Source of the DNA: Aphelenchoides besseyi | Lineage: Eukaryota > Nematoda > Chromadorea > Rhabditida > Aphelenchoididae | Direction of reading: 5' to 3' | Assembly (NCBI GenBank): GCA_024699855.1 | Contig: JAMPIQ010000013.1 | Location: forward strand, 1-46,395 | DNA length: 46,395 bases | Part shown: positions 10,094-20,900 of the stretch, piece after piece | Position numbering within the stretch: position 1 is the stretch's first letter | How the letters are laid out: the number at the start of each line of letters is the position of its first letter | Position numbers and translations under genes: made by a program | The notes under the pieces: model-generated | What the model was told of the DNA's origin: nothing | Database searches by the model: none | Seen by the model: the letters and a program-made list of their open reading frames with translations, nothing else

Positions 10094-11280
10094 AAAGGTC
10101 TGCCCCTGTAGACGACGGTAGCGGTGGCGATTGCAGCGATGCCTTCCCGGCGGCCGACGAAACCGATGGTCTCATTGGTCGTCGCCTTCACCGAGCAGCG
10201 CTCCAGCGCGATGCCCAGCATGTCCGACAGTGCTTCGCGCATGGCCTGACGGTGCGGGCCGATGCGCGGCGCTTCCGCAATCAGCGAGACATCGGCATTC
10301 ATGATCGTGCCGCCATTGTCGCGAACCACTTTGGCCGCATGTTCGAGGAAGATGCGCGAGGCCGCTCCCTTCCATTGCGGATCGGAAGGCGGGAAGTGAT
10401 CGCCGATATCGCCCGCGCCACAGGTGGCGAGCAGCGCATCCGTCAGCGCATGCAAGGCCACATCCGCATCCGAATGACCTTTCAATCTCTGGTCGTGTTC
10501 GATGAAGACGCCGCACAACGTCACGCCGTCGCCGGCCTCCAGCTGATGCACGTCGTAACCATTGCCGGTGCGCACGTCCGGCAATCCGTGGGAGAGCTTT
10601 TCATCGGCCATGGCGATATCCCGCTTGAGAGTGAGTTTTACATTGTCGACCGAACCCTCGGTCAGTGTCACCGTCAGCCCCGCCCATTCGGCAATCGAAG
10701 CGTCATCGGTAAAATCGGACTTTCCGGAGGCGGCAGCGGTGCGGTGCGCGGCGAGAATATCGCCGTAGCCGAAACTCTGCGGTGTCTGCGCGGCATAAAG
10801 CCCCTGCCGGGAAACCGTCTCCACGACGCGACCTTCCGAACCGCGCTTCAGGGTGTCAGTGACGGAGAGGGCAGGCAGGAGGACGCCGCTGGCGCCGGCC
10901 CGGTGCAGGGCGACGATGCGTTCCAGCACGTCCACGGGAACGAAAGGCCGCACGGCATCATGGATCATCACATGCGTCAGCTCTTCCGAGGCGAGCGCTT
11001 CCAGCCCGGCAAGCACCGATTGCTGGCGTGTTGCGCCGCCCGTGACGGTAACGATCCGCTCGCCGGCATCAAGCCGCCGGAGGATTGGCGACAGTAGTTC
11101 CGCATCGTCTGCATGGCTGACGATCACGATGGGGGAGGCATGATTCCAGTCGAGGAAGGTCGACAATGTATGCTCGATCACGGCCCTGCCTCCGATAGGG
11201 CGATATTGTTTCGGCCCTTCCTCGGGAGAGCCCGCTCTTTCTCCGCGTCCAGCGGCGACGATGACGATGCCGAGTTTCAT
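10090..11280 (-). CDS. ispDF: Bifunctional IspD/IspF isoprenoid enzyme
   Basis: This is a fusion of 2-C-methyl-D-erythritol 4-phosphate cytidylyltransferase and 2-C-methyl-D-erythritol 2,4-cyclodiphosphate synthase, steps three and five of the MEP isoprenoid pathway. Residues 1-225 are IspD: the [14 protein letters not shown] nucleotide loop, then DAVRPFV, then [14 protein letters not shown]. Residues 235-396 are Isp[18 protein letters not shown] with the metal-binding Asp and His, then [19 protein letters not shown] chose Met at 11280 ([11 protein letters not shown]) over the Met at 11295, because the family starts at the nucleotide loop. The frame is intact. The fused form is common in alphaproteobacteria. 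It is divergent from dusB and coupled to cinA. Confidence 0.95.
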   Translation of the reverse strand: MKLGIVIVAAGRGERAGSPEEGPKQYRPIGGRAVIEHTLSTFLDWNHASPIVIVSHADDAELLSPILRRLDAGERIVTVTGGATRQQSVLAGLEALASEELTHVMIHDAVRPFVPVDVLERIVALHRAGASGVLLPALSVTDTLKRGSEGRVVETVSRQGLYAAQTPQSFGYGDILAAHRTAAASGKSDFTDDASIAEWAGLTVTLTEGSVDNVKLTLKRDIAMADEKLSHGLPDVRTGNGYDVHQLEAGDGVTLCGVFIEHDQRLKGHSDADVALHALTDALLATCGAGDIGDHFPPSDPQWKGAASRIFLEHAAKVVRDNGGTIMNADVSLIAEAPRIGPHRQAMREALSDMLGIALERCSVKATTNETIGFVGRREGIAAIATATVVYRGRPL

Positions 11281-11556
11281 GGTACTTTCCTGCATTGGTC
11301 TTATGCTTTGCGCGCAACCCTTAGCGGTTGACAGTCCTGCTCTAGCGTTTCAAAACCCGGATGGCCAGCCCGATAAGACGCGCATTCGCCCCTGCATGCT
11401 GCAGGATCAGCCACCATTGCGTGTTCGAACCTGCACAAATTGCTGCCGACAGCAAAACAGGCAGGCAGTCGCCCAGCAAATAAAAGGTGCAACCCTCTAA
11501 AAGTGCTTGGCAACTGCACAAACACTGTCTAAAAATAATGCAAATAACCCTTCTGC
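11281..11556. promoter_or_regulatory. Divergent region between ispDF and dusB-ntrBC
   Basis: These 276 bases must carry the start signals for ispDF (minus) and for the dusB-ntrB-ntrC operon (plus). No open frame here has family support. The part next to dusB, about 11515-11555, is AT-rich. I cannot assign a defined sigma-54 or sigma-70 site. Confidence 0.45.
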
Positions 11557-12573
11557 ATGAAAGATCATCAATTGCATCTTCCGGAGTTGTCAGAACCGTT
11601 CCGCATCGGCTCAGTCACGATCCGTAATCGTGCCGTTCTGGCGCCCATGTCGGGCGTGACGGATCTGCCGTTCCGGCAGCTTGCCTGGCGTTATGGCGCG
11701 GGCCTTGTCGTTACGGAAATGGTGGCAAGCCGTGAGCTCGTCGCCAACCGCGGCGAATCCTGGGCGCGGCTGAAAAATGCCGGCATGGTTCCGCATATGG
11801 TGCAGCTCGCAGGACGCGAGGCGCATTTCATGGCCGAGGCAGCGAAGATCGCAGCCGACAATGGCGCCGGCATCATCGACATCAATATGGGCTGTCCAGC
11901 CAAGAAGGTGACGGGCGGTTATTCCGGCTCGGCTTTGATGCGCGATCCGGATCATGCACTCTCGCTCATTGAGGCAACGGTCAATGCAGTCAACGTGCCT
12001 GTGACGCTGAAGATGCGGCTCGGCTGGGACGAGAACACCATCAATGCGCCGGAGATCGCCCGCCGTGCCGAAGCCGCAGGTGTTCAGCTGATCACCATTC
12101 ACGGCCGCACCCGCATGCAGTTTTACGAGGGACGGGCGGACTGGGATGCCATCCGCGCCGTGCGTGAGGTGATTTCCGTGCCGCTGATCGCCAATGGCGA
12201 CGTTGAAACGGCCGGAGATGCGCGCGAAATCCTGCGCCGTTCGGGTGCGGATGCCGTCATGGTCGGGCGCGGCGCGCAGGGGCAACCCTGGCTGCCGGCG
12301 GTGCTTGCCGGACATTCAGCGCCGCACCGCGGCGATATTCCCGCCATCGCCATCGAACATTACGAGATGATGCTGGAATTTTATGGAAGGGAAGCCGGTC
12401 TCCGGCATGCCCGCAAACACCTCGGCTGGTATCTCGACCGTTTCGCGCCGGAGATCGCCACGACTGACAAGGCTGAAATCATGACATCGCGTGACACGGC
12501 GGAAGTGGCGGATCTGCTGCGCTCTGCCCTTAGCGAAAATGCGGGCGAAGACGCCGCAAGGAAGGCCGCATGA
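11557..12573 (+). CDS. dusB: tRNA-dihydrouridine synthase DusB (NifR3)
   Basis: This is an FMN-dependent enzyme that reduces uridine to dihydrouridine in tRNA D-loops. It is a 338-residue TIM barrel. The [15 protein letters not shown] segment near residue 30 and [19 protein letters not shown], with the catalytic Cys, near residue 110 are the DUS signature. [14 protein letters not shown] near residue 190 and the [12 protein letters not shown] phosphate-binding loop near residue 237 follow. The gene is the classical nifR3 that opens the ntrBC operon in Rhizobium and Rhodobacter. Its TGA overlaps the ntrB ATG (12570-12573). The frame is intact. Confidence 0.95.
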   Translation: MKDHQLHLPELSEPFRIGSVTIRNRAVLAPMSGVTDLPFRQLAWRYGAGLVVTEMVASRELVANRGESWARLKNAGMVPHMVQLAGREAHFMAEAAKIAADNGAGIIDINMGCPAKKVTGGYSGSALMRDPDHALSLIEATVNAVNVPVTLKMRLGWDENTINAPEIARRAEAAGVQLITIHGRTRMQFYEGRADWDAIRAVREVISVPLIANGDVETAGDAREILRRSGADAVMVGRGAQGQPWLPAVLAGHSAPHRGDIPAIAIEHYEMMLEFYGREAGLRHARKHLGWYLDRFAPEIATTDKAEIMTSRDTAEVADLLRSALSENAGEDAARKAA

Positions 12574-13720
12574 GCGCTGACAAACACAGCCCGGCAGATG
12601 CAAACCTGCTTGCCATGGCGGTTCTGAACGCGGTGCAGAACCCGGTTATTCTGGTGGATGCCGAAGGTTTCATCGCCTTCGCCAACTGGGAAGCCGAAGC
12701 CTTTTTCGGGGCGAGCGCCTCCCATCTCGCGCGCTACCGCGTTTCCACCTTCATTCCCTTCGGCAGCCCATTGCTAGCACTGATCGATCAGGTGCGGGAG
12801 CGCCGCGCGCCGGTCAACGAATATCGCGTCGATCTGAGTTCGCCGCGTCTTGGTCAGGACAAGCTGGTCGATCTTTATGTCGCGCCCGTTGTCAGCGAAC
12901 CAGGATCGGTGGTCGTCGTCTTCCAGGAAAGGTCGATGGCTGACAAGATCGACCGGCAATTGACCCACCGGGCGGCGGCGCGCTCCGTTACCGGCCTTGC
13001 CTCCATGCTCGCCCATGAGATCAAGAATCCGCTGTCCGGCATTCGCGGCGCTGCCCAGTTGCTGGAGACATCGGTTGCCGATGAAGACCGGGCGCTGACG
13101 CGGCTGATCTGCGACGAGACCGACCGCATCGTCTCGCTGGTCGACCGTATGGAGGTGTTTTCCGACGAGCGGCCGGTGGATCGCGTGCCGGTCAACATCC
13201 ATTCCGTGCTCGATCATGTAAAGGCCATCGCCAAGGCCGGTTTTGCCCGCAATATCAAGATTTCAGAAAACTACGACCCCTCGTTGCCGCCTGTTTTATG
13301 CCAATCGCGACCAGCTGGTGCAGGTCTTTCTCAATCTGGTGAAGAATGCGGCGGAAGCCGTTGGCAACCAGCCGGATGGCGAAATCATCCTCACCACCGC
13401 CTATCGCCCCGGCATGCGGCTTTCGGTCGCCGGCAGCCGGGAGCGCATCTCGCTGCCGCTCGAATTCTGCGTGCATGATAATGGCCCGGGCGTTTCCGGC
13501 CGATCTTTTGCCGCATCTTTTCGATCCCTTCATCACCACCAAGACGAATGGTTCGGGCCTCGGGCTGGCGCTTGTCGCCAAGCTGATCGGCGCCCATGGC
13601 GGCATTGTGGAATGCGACAGCCAGAACCATCGCACGACTTTCCGCGTATTGATGCCCGTCTCGCCGGAAGTGGCGCTCGACGACCGCTCTTTGCCGAACA
13701 CGACAGGAAATGACCAATGA
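12570..13720 (+). CDS. ntrB: Nitrogen-regulation sensor kinase NtrB, two frameshifts
   Basis: This cytosolic histidine kinase/phosphatase partners NtrC and signals nitrogen status through PII. The N-terminal PAS-like domain starts [20 protein letters not shown]. The phosphoacceptor His (about residue 149) is in [20 protein letters not shown]. The N box reads [10 protein letters not shown], and the G2 block [18 protein letters not shown]. The C-terminal ATPase domain is spread over three frames, from one extra T near 13297 and one extra base near 13490-13500. Removing them gives about 382 residues, which is normal. Overlaps of 4 bases with dusB and with ntrC indicate translational coupling. 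I take the breaks as sequence errors, since all catalytic motifs are present. Confidence 0.92.
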
Positions 13721-15168
13721 CAGCTACGATCCTCGTCGCCGATGATGATGCCGCAATCCGCACGGTGCTGAACCAGGCGCTGAGCCGCGCCGGTTACGAC
13801 GTGCGCATCACCTCCAATGCCGCCACGCTCTGGCGCTGGGTTTCGGCGGGTGAGGGCGATCTTGTCGTAACCGATGTCGTGATGCCGGATGAAAACGCCT
13901 TTGACCTGCTGCCGCGCATCAAAAAGGCCCGCCCGGACCTGCCGGTTCTGGTCATGAGTGCGCAGAACACCTTCATGACGGCCATCAAGGCCTCGGAAAA
14001 AGGCGCTTACGACTATCTGCCGAAGCCCTTCGACCTGACGGAGCTGATCGCCATCATCGGCCGCGCCCTGTCGGAACCGAAGCGCAAGCCGGCCAAACTC
14101 GATGACGACATGCAGGACGGCATGCCGCTCGTCGGCCGCTCGGCGGCGATGCAGGAAATCTACCGCGTTCTCGCCCGCCTGATGCAGACCGACCTGACGC
14201 TGATGATCACCGGTGAATCCGGCACCGGCAAGGAGCTGGTGGCGCGCGCTCTGCATGATTACGGCAAGCGCCGCAACGGTCCCTTCGTCGCCATCAACAT
14301 GGCCGCAATCCCGCGCGACCTGATCGAATCCGAACTCTTCGGCCATGAGAAGGGCGCCTTCACCGGCGCGCAGAACCGCTCCACCGGCCGTTTCGAACAG
14401 GCCGAGGGCGGCACGCTGTTCCTCGACGAAATCGGTGACATGCCGATGGACGCCCAGACACGCCTGCTGCGCGTGTTGCAGCAGGGCGAATATACGACGG
14501 TGGGCGGCCGTACGCCGATCCGCACCGATGTCCGCATCGTCGCCGCCACCAACAAGGACCTGAAGCAGTCGATCAATCAGGGCCTTTTCCGCGAAGACCT
14601 TTATTATCGCCTGAACGTCGTTCCGCTGCGGCTGCCGCCGCTGCGTGACCGCGCCGAGGATATTCCCGATCTGGTGCGCCACTTTATCCAGCAGGGCGAA
14701 AAGGAAGGTCTGGAAGGCAAGCGTTTCGAGAGCGAGGCGCTGGAGGTCATGAAGGCCTATGCCTGGCCGGGCAACGTGCGCGAGCTGGAAAACCTGATCC
14801 GCCGCCTGATGGCGCTTTACCCGCAGGAAGTCATTACCCGCGAGATCATCGAGCAGGAACTGCAATCGGATGTTCCCGACAGCCCGCTCGACAAGATGGC
14901 GGTCCGCACGGGGTCGCTCACCATTTCGCAGGCGGTGGAAGAAAATATGCGGGATTATTTCGCCAGTTTCGGCGATGGCCTGCCGCCGCCCGGCCTTTAC
15001 GACCGCGTTCTGCGCGAACTCGAATATCCGCTGATTCTCGCGGCTTTGACTGCGACACGCGGCAACCAGATCAAGGCCGCCGATCTTCTCGGCCTGAACC
15101 GCAATACGCTGCGCAAGAAAATCCGCGAGCTTGGCGTTTCCGTTTATCGCAGCTCCCGCCCAAGCTGA
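13717..15168 (+). CDS. ntrC: Nitrogen-regulation response regulator NtrC
   Basis: This sigma-54 activator switches on nitrogen-scavenging genes such as glnA, glnK-amtB and nifA-type targets. It has 483 residues and an intact frame. The receiver domain holds an acidic patch (ADDDAA) and phospho-Asp at about 53 ([12 protein letters not shown]). The AAA+ domain has Walker A GESGTGKE at about 166 and the sigma-54 contact loop GAFTGA at 213-218. The C-terminal Fis-type helix-turn-helix reads [19 protein letters not shown]. It is coupled to ntrB by an ATGA overlap. Confidence 0.97.
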   Translation: MTATILVADDDAAIRTVLNQALSRAGYDVRITSNAATLWRWVSAGEGDLVVTDVVMPDENAFDLLPRIKKARPDLPVLVMSAQNTFMTAIKASEKGAYDYLPKPFDLTELIAIIGRALSEPKRKPAKLDDDMQDGMPLVGRSAAMQEIYRVLARLMQTDLTLMITGESGTGKELVARALHDYGKRRNGPFVAINMAAIPRDLIESELFGHEKGAFTGAQNRSTGRFEQAEGGTLFLDEIGDMPMDAQTRLLRVLQQGEYTTVGGRTPIRTDVRIVAATNKDLKQSINQGLFREDLYYRLNVVPLRLPPLRDRAEDIPDLVRHFIQQGEKEGLEGKRFESEALEVMKAYAWPGNVRELENLIRRLMALYPQEVITREIIEQELQSDVPDSPLDKMAVRTGSLTISQAVEENMRDYFASFGDGLPPPGLYDRVLRELEYPLILAALTATRGNQIKAADLLGLNRNTLRKKIRELGVSVYRSSRPS

Positions 15169-15318
15169 GAATGTTGACAAGGTCGCATTTGTCGTTGCAC
15201 TTTCGCCACATTGTGTTGCTTGAAAAACACTAGGAAGGAAAGAGATTCGCCGGTCTGAGGCGCGTCTTACCTGACTTCATAAATGTGGTGCTGGCTGGCC
15301 AGCGATTGGGAGTAGTGC
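15169..15318 (+). promoter_or_regulatory. Gap upstream of ntrYX
   Basis: This 150-base gap between ntrC and ntrY implies a separate ntrY promoter, as known for ntrYX in several alphaproteobacteria. It contains TTGACA at 15174-15179 just after the ntrC stop. No matched -10 element stands out. No inverted repeat strong enough for a terminator was seen. Confidence 0.4.
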
Positions 15319-17581
15319 ATGCGGAAACCCGCCGCCGAAAACGCCGTTGCCGATGAAGCAGCGGGCATGGTGGTTGCCGATCGCAGGATGTCTTTCGCTT
15401 TGCCGGGGCTGGTGCTCGCCGGCGTCGCTCTCGTTTGCGCCATCCTCACCCTGTTCGTGCTTCTGGGCGTCACGCCAATCGCGCCGACATCGAACGTCGT
15501 CATCGCCTCCGTCGTCATCAATTCGATCTTCGTGATCGGCCTGATCTTCCTCATCGGGCGCGAAATCAACCGGCTGCTGAAAGCGCGTAAAAAGGGCAGG
15601 GCGGCGGCGCGTCTGCACGTGCGCATCGTCGTGCTTTTCTCCATCGTGGCGATTACGCCCGCGGTGCTCGTCGCCATCTTCGCCAGTCTGACGCTGAATG
15701 TAGGCCTCGACCGCTGGTTTGCGCTGCGCACGCAGTCGATTGTCGATTCATCGAGCAATATCGCCCAAGCCTATATGATGGAGAATGCCGGTTATCTTCA
15801 GGGTCAGACCCTGTCGATGGCGACCGACCTCGACCGCAACCGTGCGCTTTTTTATCTGGATCGCACTGGCTTCGTCGATCTGATGACCCGTCAGGCCAAG
15901 GGGCGCGGCCTTCTCGGCGCGTTTCTGGTGCAGGAGGACGGCGACGCCGTTGCTCAGGCCGACATCAAGACCGAAAAACCGCTTCCCGCCATACCGCATG
16001 ACGCGCTTGAAAAGGCGGCCGCCGGCCAGCCGACGCTGATACCGCCCGGTATCACCAACCTCGTCGGCGCCATTATCAAGCTCGAAGGCATCAGCGGCAC
16101 CTTCCTTTACACGGTGCGCGCCGTCGATCCCAAGGTGATGAGCGCGATGCGGCTGATGGAAGAGAACCGCGCGGAATACAAGGCGATGGAGGCGGGCCGC
16201 GCGCCGCTGCAGATCGCCTTTGCGATCCTTTATCTCGGTTTCGCGCTGATCGTGCTTCTCGCTGCCATCTGGACGGCGATTGCGGTGGCCGACCGTATCG
16301 TGCGGCCTATCCGTCTCCTCATCAGTGCGGCAGACAGTGTCGCCACCGGCAACATGCATGTGCTGGTTCCCGTCCGCGCCGTCGATGGCGACGTCGGGCG
16401 ACTGTCGCGCACCTTCAACAAGATGGTCTCCGAACTGCGCAGCCAGCAGGAACAGATCATCGAGGCCAAGGACGATATTGATGATCGCCGCCGCTTCATC
16501 GAGGCCGTGCTGTCAGGCGTCACCGCCGCCGTCATCGGTGTCGATGAGAACCGCAGGATCACCATCGTCAATCCGTCGGGCGAAGAATTCCTGGCGCAGA
16601 CATCCGAGCAGCTTATCGGCGCGCAACTGTCGGAGATCGCGCCGGAAATCGAACAGGTGGTCAACGAGGCGAATACCTGGTCACGCGGCAATTTCCGCAA
16701 GCAGATCAACATCATGCGGCGGGGCAAGGAACGAACGCTGAATGTGCAGGTGACCCGCGAGGACGCTCGCGACAGCCGTGACAGCTACGTCATCACCCTT
16801 GACGACATCACCGATCTCGTCATCGCCCAGCGTTCGACCGCATGGTCTGATGTGGCGCGGCGCATCGCGCATGAAATCAAGAACCCGTTGACGCCGATCC
16901 AGCTTTCCGCCGAGCGTATCAAACGCCGTTTCGGCAAGCAGATCGACGAGAGCGACCGTGCCGTCTTCGACCAGTGTACGGACACCATCGTCCGGCAGGT
17001 TGGCGATATCGGCCGGATGGTGGATGAATTCTCCGCTTTTGCGCGCATGCCGAAGCCGACGAAGGAAAAGTCGGACCTGCGGGCGATCTTGAAGGACGCC
17101 GCATTCCTGCGCGAGATCAGCGCCGCCGATACGAAATTCTCAACCGAACTGGGCGAGATTCCGCTCGAGGGCATGTTCGATGCCCGCATGCTGGGTCAGG
17201 CCTTCGGCAATCTCATCAAGAATGCGACGGAAGCCATCGAGGCGGTGGAAGGCGAAAAGCGGCCTGGTAAAAATTCTGGTGCGCGCCGCTTTCGACGAAG
17301 CCAATTCGCGTTTCGTGGCTGACATCATCGACAATGGCCGCGGCCTTCCCGTCGAGAACCGTCACCGCATTCTCGAACCTTATATGACGATGCGGGACAA
17401 GGGCACGGGCCTCGGCCTCGCCATCGTCAAGAAAATCATCGAAGAGCATGGCGGGTATCTGGAACTCCACGATGCCCCGCCGGAATTCGATCACGGCCAC
17501 GGCGCCATGATCAGAGTGCTGCTGCCCTATATCGAGGCGGTCGGCGGCGAAAATAACAAGGAAGCAGCATATGGCGTCTGA
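15319..17581 (+). CDS. ntrY: Membrane sensor kinase NtrY, one frameshift
   Basis: This histidine kinase pairs with NtrX and, in alphaproteobacteria, links nitrogen, redox and envelope signals. Three membrane helices lie in the first 130 residues. A periplasmic stretch of about 170 residues follows, then a fourth helix ([19 protein letters not shown]) and a HAMP linker. A PAS domain comes next ([20 protein letters not shown]). The His box is [20 protein letters not shown], and the ATPase domain ends [18 protein letters not shown]. One extra A near 17270 splits the ATPase domain. Corrected length is about 753 residues, normal for NtrY. It overlaps ntrX by 11 bases. Confidence 0.93.
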
Positions 17582-18939
17582 TATTCTGGTCGTGGATGAC
17601 GAGGCGGACATTCGCGAAATCGTAGCGGGCATTCTTTCCGACGAGGGCCACGAGACCCGCATGGCGTTCGACAGCGACAGCGCGCTGGCCGCCATTTCGG
17701 AGCGCGTGCCGCGTCTGATCTTTCTCGATATCTGGATGCAGGGCTCGAAGCTCGATGGTCTGGCGTTGCTGGATGAGATCAAGAGCCGCCATCCCGAAAT
17801 CCCGGTGGTCATGATTTCCGGTCACGGCAATATCGAAACCGCCGTCAACGCCATCAAGCGCGGTGCCTTCGATTTCATCGAGAAGCCGTTCAAGGCCGAC
17901 CGCCTCATTCTGATCGCCGAGCGGGCGCTGGAAAACTCCAAGCTGAAGCGTGAGGTTCAGGAACTCAAGAAGCGCACCGGTGACGCGGTTGAACTCGTCG
18001 GCGCATCGCTTGCGGTGTCGCAGCTTCGCCAGACCATCGACCGTGTTGCGCCCACCAACAGCCGCATCATGATCCTCGGCCCTCCGGTTCCGGCAAGGAA
18101 CTTGTGGCGCGCATGGTGCACAAGAAGTCCTCGCGTGCGAGCGGACCCTTTGTGGCGCTCAATGCCGCGACGATCACACCGGACCGCATGGAAATCGCGC
18201 TTTTCGGCACGGAGGGCCTTCCCGGGCAGCCGCGCAAGGTCGGGGCTCTGGAAGAAGCTCATCGCGGCGTGCTTTATCTTGATGAAGTCGGGCGAAATGC
18301 CGCGCGCGAGACCCAGAACAAGATCCTGCGCGTGCTGGTCGATCAGCAATTCGAGCGCGTTTGGGGGCGGCAAGCGGGTGAAGGTGGATGTGCGCATCAT
18401 TTCCTCGACCCGCCCATCACCTCGAAAGCCTGATTGCCGAAGGCCAGTTCCGCGAAGATCTCTATCATCGCCTCGCCGTGGTGCCGGTGAAGGTGCCGGC
18501 CCTTTCTGAGCGGCGCGAGGATATTCCGTTCCTTGTCGATATGTTCATGCGCCAGATTTCCGAGCAGGCCGGCATCCGTCCGCGCAAGATCGGCGACGAC
18601 GCCATGGCCGTTCTCCAGACGCATGACTGGCCGGGCAATATCCGCCAGCTGCGCAACAATATCGAGCGGCTGATGATTCTCGCCCGTCCCGAGGGCGGCG
18701 AAGCGCCGATCTCGGCCGACATGCTGCCTTCGGATATTGGCGACATGCTGCCGAAAATTTCGGCGCAGGGTGATCAGCACATCATGACCCTGCCGCTGCG
18801 CGAAGCCCGTGAAATGTTCGAGCGCGACTATCTGATGGCGCAGATCAACCGCTTCGGCGGCAATATTTCGCGAACGGCGGAATTTGTCGGCATGGAACGG
18901 TCTGCACTGCATCGCAAACTGAAATCTCTCGGCGTATAA
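17571..18939 (+). CDS. ntrX: Response regulator NtrX, three frameshifts
   Basis: This is the partner of NtrY. The receiver has VVDDEADIRE and phospho-Asp at about 53 (IFLDIWM), and the switch region ends FDFIEKPFKADRL. The AAA+ domain lacks the GAFTGA loop; in its place is GTEGLPGQPRKVGALEEAH, as is typical for NtrX. The C-terminal Fis-type helix-turn-helix reads SRTAEFVGMERSALHRKLKS. The Walker A codons near 18080-18096 are disrupted by one missing C; with it restored the motif reads GPSGSGKE. Two extra bases follow, near 18362 and 18412. The corrected product is about 455 residues. I take the gene as functional in the organism. Confidence 0.92.
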
Positions 18940-18987
18940 GGAAAGAAGGCGCTTCGCCGTAACCGATTATTCCGTCAGAGAGACAGC

Positions 18988-20376
18988 ATGAAAGTCATCA
19001 TTTGCGGCGCAGGGCAGGTGGGTTACGGCATCGCCGAACAATTTGTCGCGGGAAGATAATGAAGTATCGGTGATCGATACGGCCGCGCCGCTCATCACCG
19101 CCATTACCGAGACGCTGGATGTGCGCGGTTATGTCGGCCATGGCGCGCATCCCGACATGCTGGCCAAGGCCGGCGCCGACCAGGCCGACATGATTATTGC
19201 CGTGACCTTGCATGACGAGATCAACATCGTCGCCTGCGAGGTGGCGCATGCCCTGTTCAGCGTGCCGACCAAGATCGCCCGCATCCGCGACCAGAGCTAT
19301 CTGAAGCCCGGAATATGCCGATCTCTTCAGCCGCGAGAACATGTCCATCGACGTGACGATTTCGCCGGAAGTCGAAGTCGGCAAGATGGGTGCTCCGGCG
19401 CATCGCCTTTCCGGGCGCAACGGATGTGGTGCGTTTCGCCGACGACACGATCTACATGCTGGCCATCGAATGCATGGAGGATTGTCCGGTCATCAAACAC
19501 ACCGCTGCAGCAGCTTTCCAGCCTCTTTCCAGACCTCATCGCCACCGTGGTGGGGGTGTATCGGGATGGTATCCTCAAGGTTAGCGCATTCTTCGGAACA
19601 GTTGCGGGGTTGGCGACCTTGCCTATGTCATCTGCCAGCGCCAGCATGCCCGCCGCACCTTAAGCCTTTTTGGCCATGAGGAGCAGGAAGCGCAGCGCAT
19701 CGTGATTGCCGGCGCCGGCAATATCGGGCCACTTCGTCGCCCGCAAGATCGAGGAAATGCAGCCGAAAACGCGGGTGAAGATCATCGAGGGCGGACCGCG
19801 ACAGGGCGGGTTGCCGCATCAGAACAGCTCAGCAATACCATCGTCATGCACGGCTCGGCGCTCGACCAGAAAATACTGATGCAGGCGGATATTCAGGATG
19901 CCGATCTTATCGTGACGCTCACCAATAACGATCAGACCAATATTCTGGCGGCGGTGATTGCCAGCAACTCGGCTGCAAATCGAATCTGGCGCTTTTGAAC
20001 AGTACGTCGTTCCACGACGTCGCCCGCTCTCTGGGGCTCGATGCCTATATCAACCCCCGGGCCGTGACGATCTCCCGCGTGCTTCAGCACGTGCGCAAGG
20101 GCCGCATCCGCTCAGTCTATGCCGTCCAGCGCGGCTCGGCGGAGGTGATCGAGGCGGAAGCGCTGGAGACGTCGCCGCTGGTCGGCCAGTCCTTCCGCGA
20201 CATCGATATGCCCGACGGTGTGCGCATCGGGGCGATCTATCGCGACGGCGTGGTGATCCGCCCGGGACGGCAGCCACGAAAAAATCAAGGCGAAGGACCG
20301 GGTCGTGCTGTTCGCATCCGCCGATGCGGTGCGCGACGTGGAGCAACTTTTCCGTGTTTCGATACAATATTTTTGA
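18988..20376 (+). CDS. trkA: Trk potassium-uptake regulatory subunit TrkA, many frameshifts
   Basis: This cytosolic NAD(H)-binding subunit gates Trk/Ktr-type potassium channels. The start MKVIICGAGQVGYGIAEQ is the first Rossmann fold. A second Rossmann fold begins IVIAGAGNIG near 19700, giving the duplicated RCK-N/RCK-C layout of full-length TrkA. The end reads DVEQLFRVSIQYF. Reading jumps frame at about 19040 (extra T), 19311 and 19389 (extra G), near 19500, 19580-19660, 19730, 19800 and 19970-19990, and near 20265. With so many breaks in one gene, this is the worst-sequenced stretch outside the fold-back. The span fits a 458-residue family. trkA after ntrX is standard in rhizobia. Confidence 0.9.
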
Positions 20377-20562
20377 CTGTCCCGAATTGAAAATGTGGGT
20401 CAATACTCGTACTCATTCGGCTGTTTTGACCGTTGCGGAACGGAACACGATTTGATACCAGAGTTTGAGGTCGGCCAAGCGGGGGACAAGACTCGGCCGG
20501 CTTATTATTGATTGATTATTTTCCGGTATATCCCTGCCGGCAAAAAAGAAAGAAGCGGCGCC

Positions 20563-20808
20563 ATGGCGGAAAACGTTCTCAAAACCTTCAGGATCTCTTC
20601 CTCAATACCGTTCGTAAGCAAAAGATTTCGCTCACGATTTTTCTGATCAACGGCGTCAAGCTGACGGGCGTTGTCACCCTCCTTCGACAATTTCTGCGTG
20701 CTTCTGCGCCGTGACGGTCATTCGCAGCTTGTTTACAAGCATGCGATCTCCACCATCATGCCCGGCCAGCCGATGCAGATGTTCGAAAGCGAAGAAGGCG
20801 CTGCCTGA
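20563..20808 (+). CDS. hfq: RNA chaperone Hfq, two frameshifts
   Basis: Hfq is a hexameric Sm-like protein that pairs small RNAs with mRNAs and affects nitrogen fixation regulators in rhizobia. After the start (MAE), the family sequence resumes in another frame with [20 protein letters not shown], so the A run at 20571-20574 is miscounted. An extra C near 20680 then shifts frame inside Sm1. The Sm2 segment [12 protein letters not shown] is clear, and the end is ESEEGAA. Corrected length is about 80 residues, normal for rhizobial Hfq. The 186-base gap from trkA to hfq shows no other gene and should hold the hfq promoter. Confidence 0.9.
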
Positions 20809-20900
20809 TCGGGCTCCCTCGACGGATATTCGACATAGACTGACCCGGACCGGGAACATTTCCCGTGCCGTCAGGTTAATTCCCATGGCCGCCCGCGCGG

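Larger units (their letters stand above)
6855..12921 (+). repeat. Right arm (parent) of the fold-back duplication
   Basis: This is the good-quality partner of 1-6499. It holds intact reading frames for AraC, the P-loop protein, RatA, IspDF and DusB, while the left arm has the same genes broken. That asymmetry identifies this arm as the genomic sequence. Any read mapping or annotation should use this arm only. Confidence 0.9.

Noticed and set aside
1..12921. A genuine giant palindrome, for example a replication-linked inverted duplication
   Set aside because: One arm is clean and the other has read-like insertion errors throughout; a biological palindrome would have arms of similar quality.
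13255..15180. A 641-residue minus-strand open frame
   Set aside because: It is antisense to ntrC and the end of ntrB, arises from high GC3 codon bias, and has no domain features.
17571..18939. Loss of the GAFTGA loop in NtrX as damage
   Set aside because: NtrX normally lacks this loop; only the Walker A break is an error.
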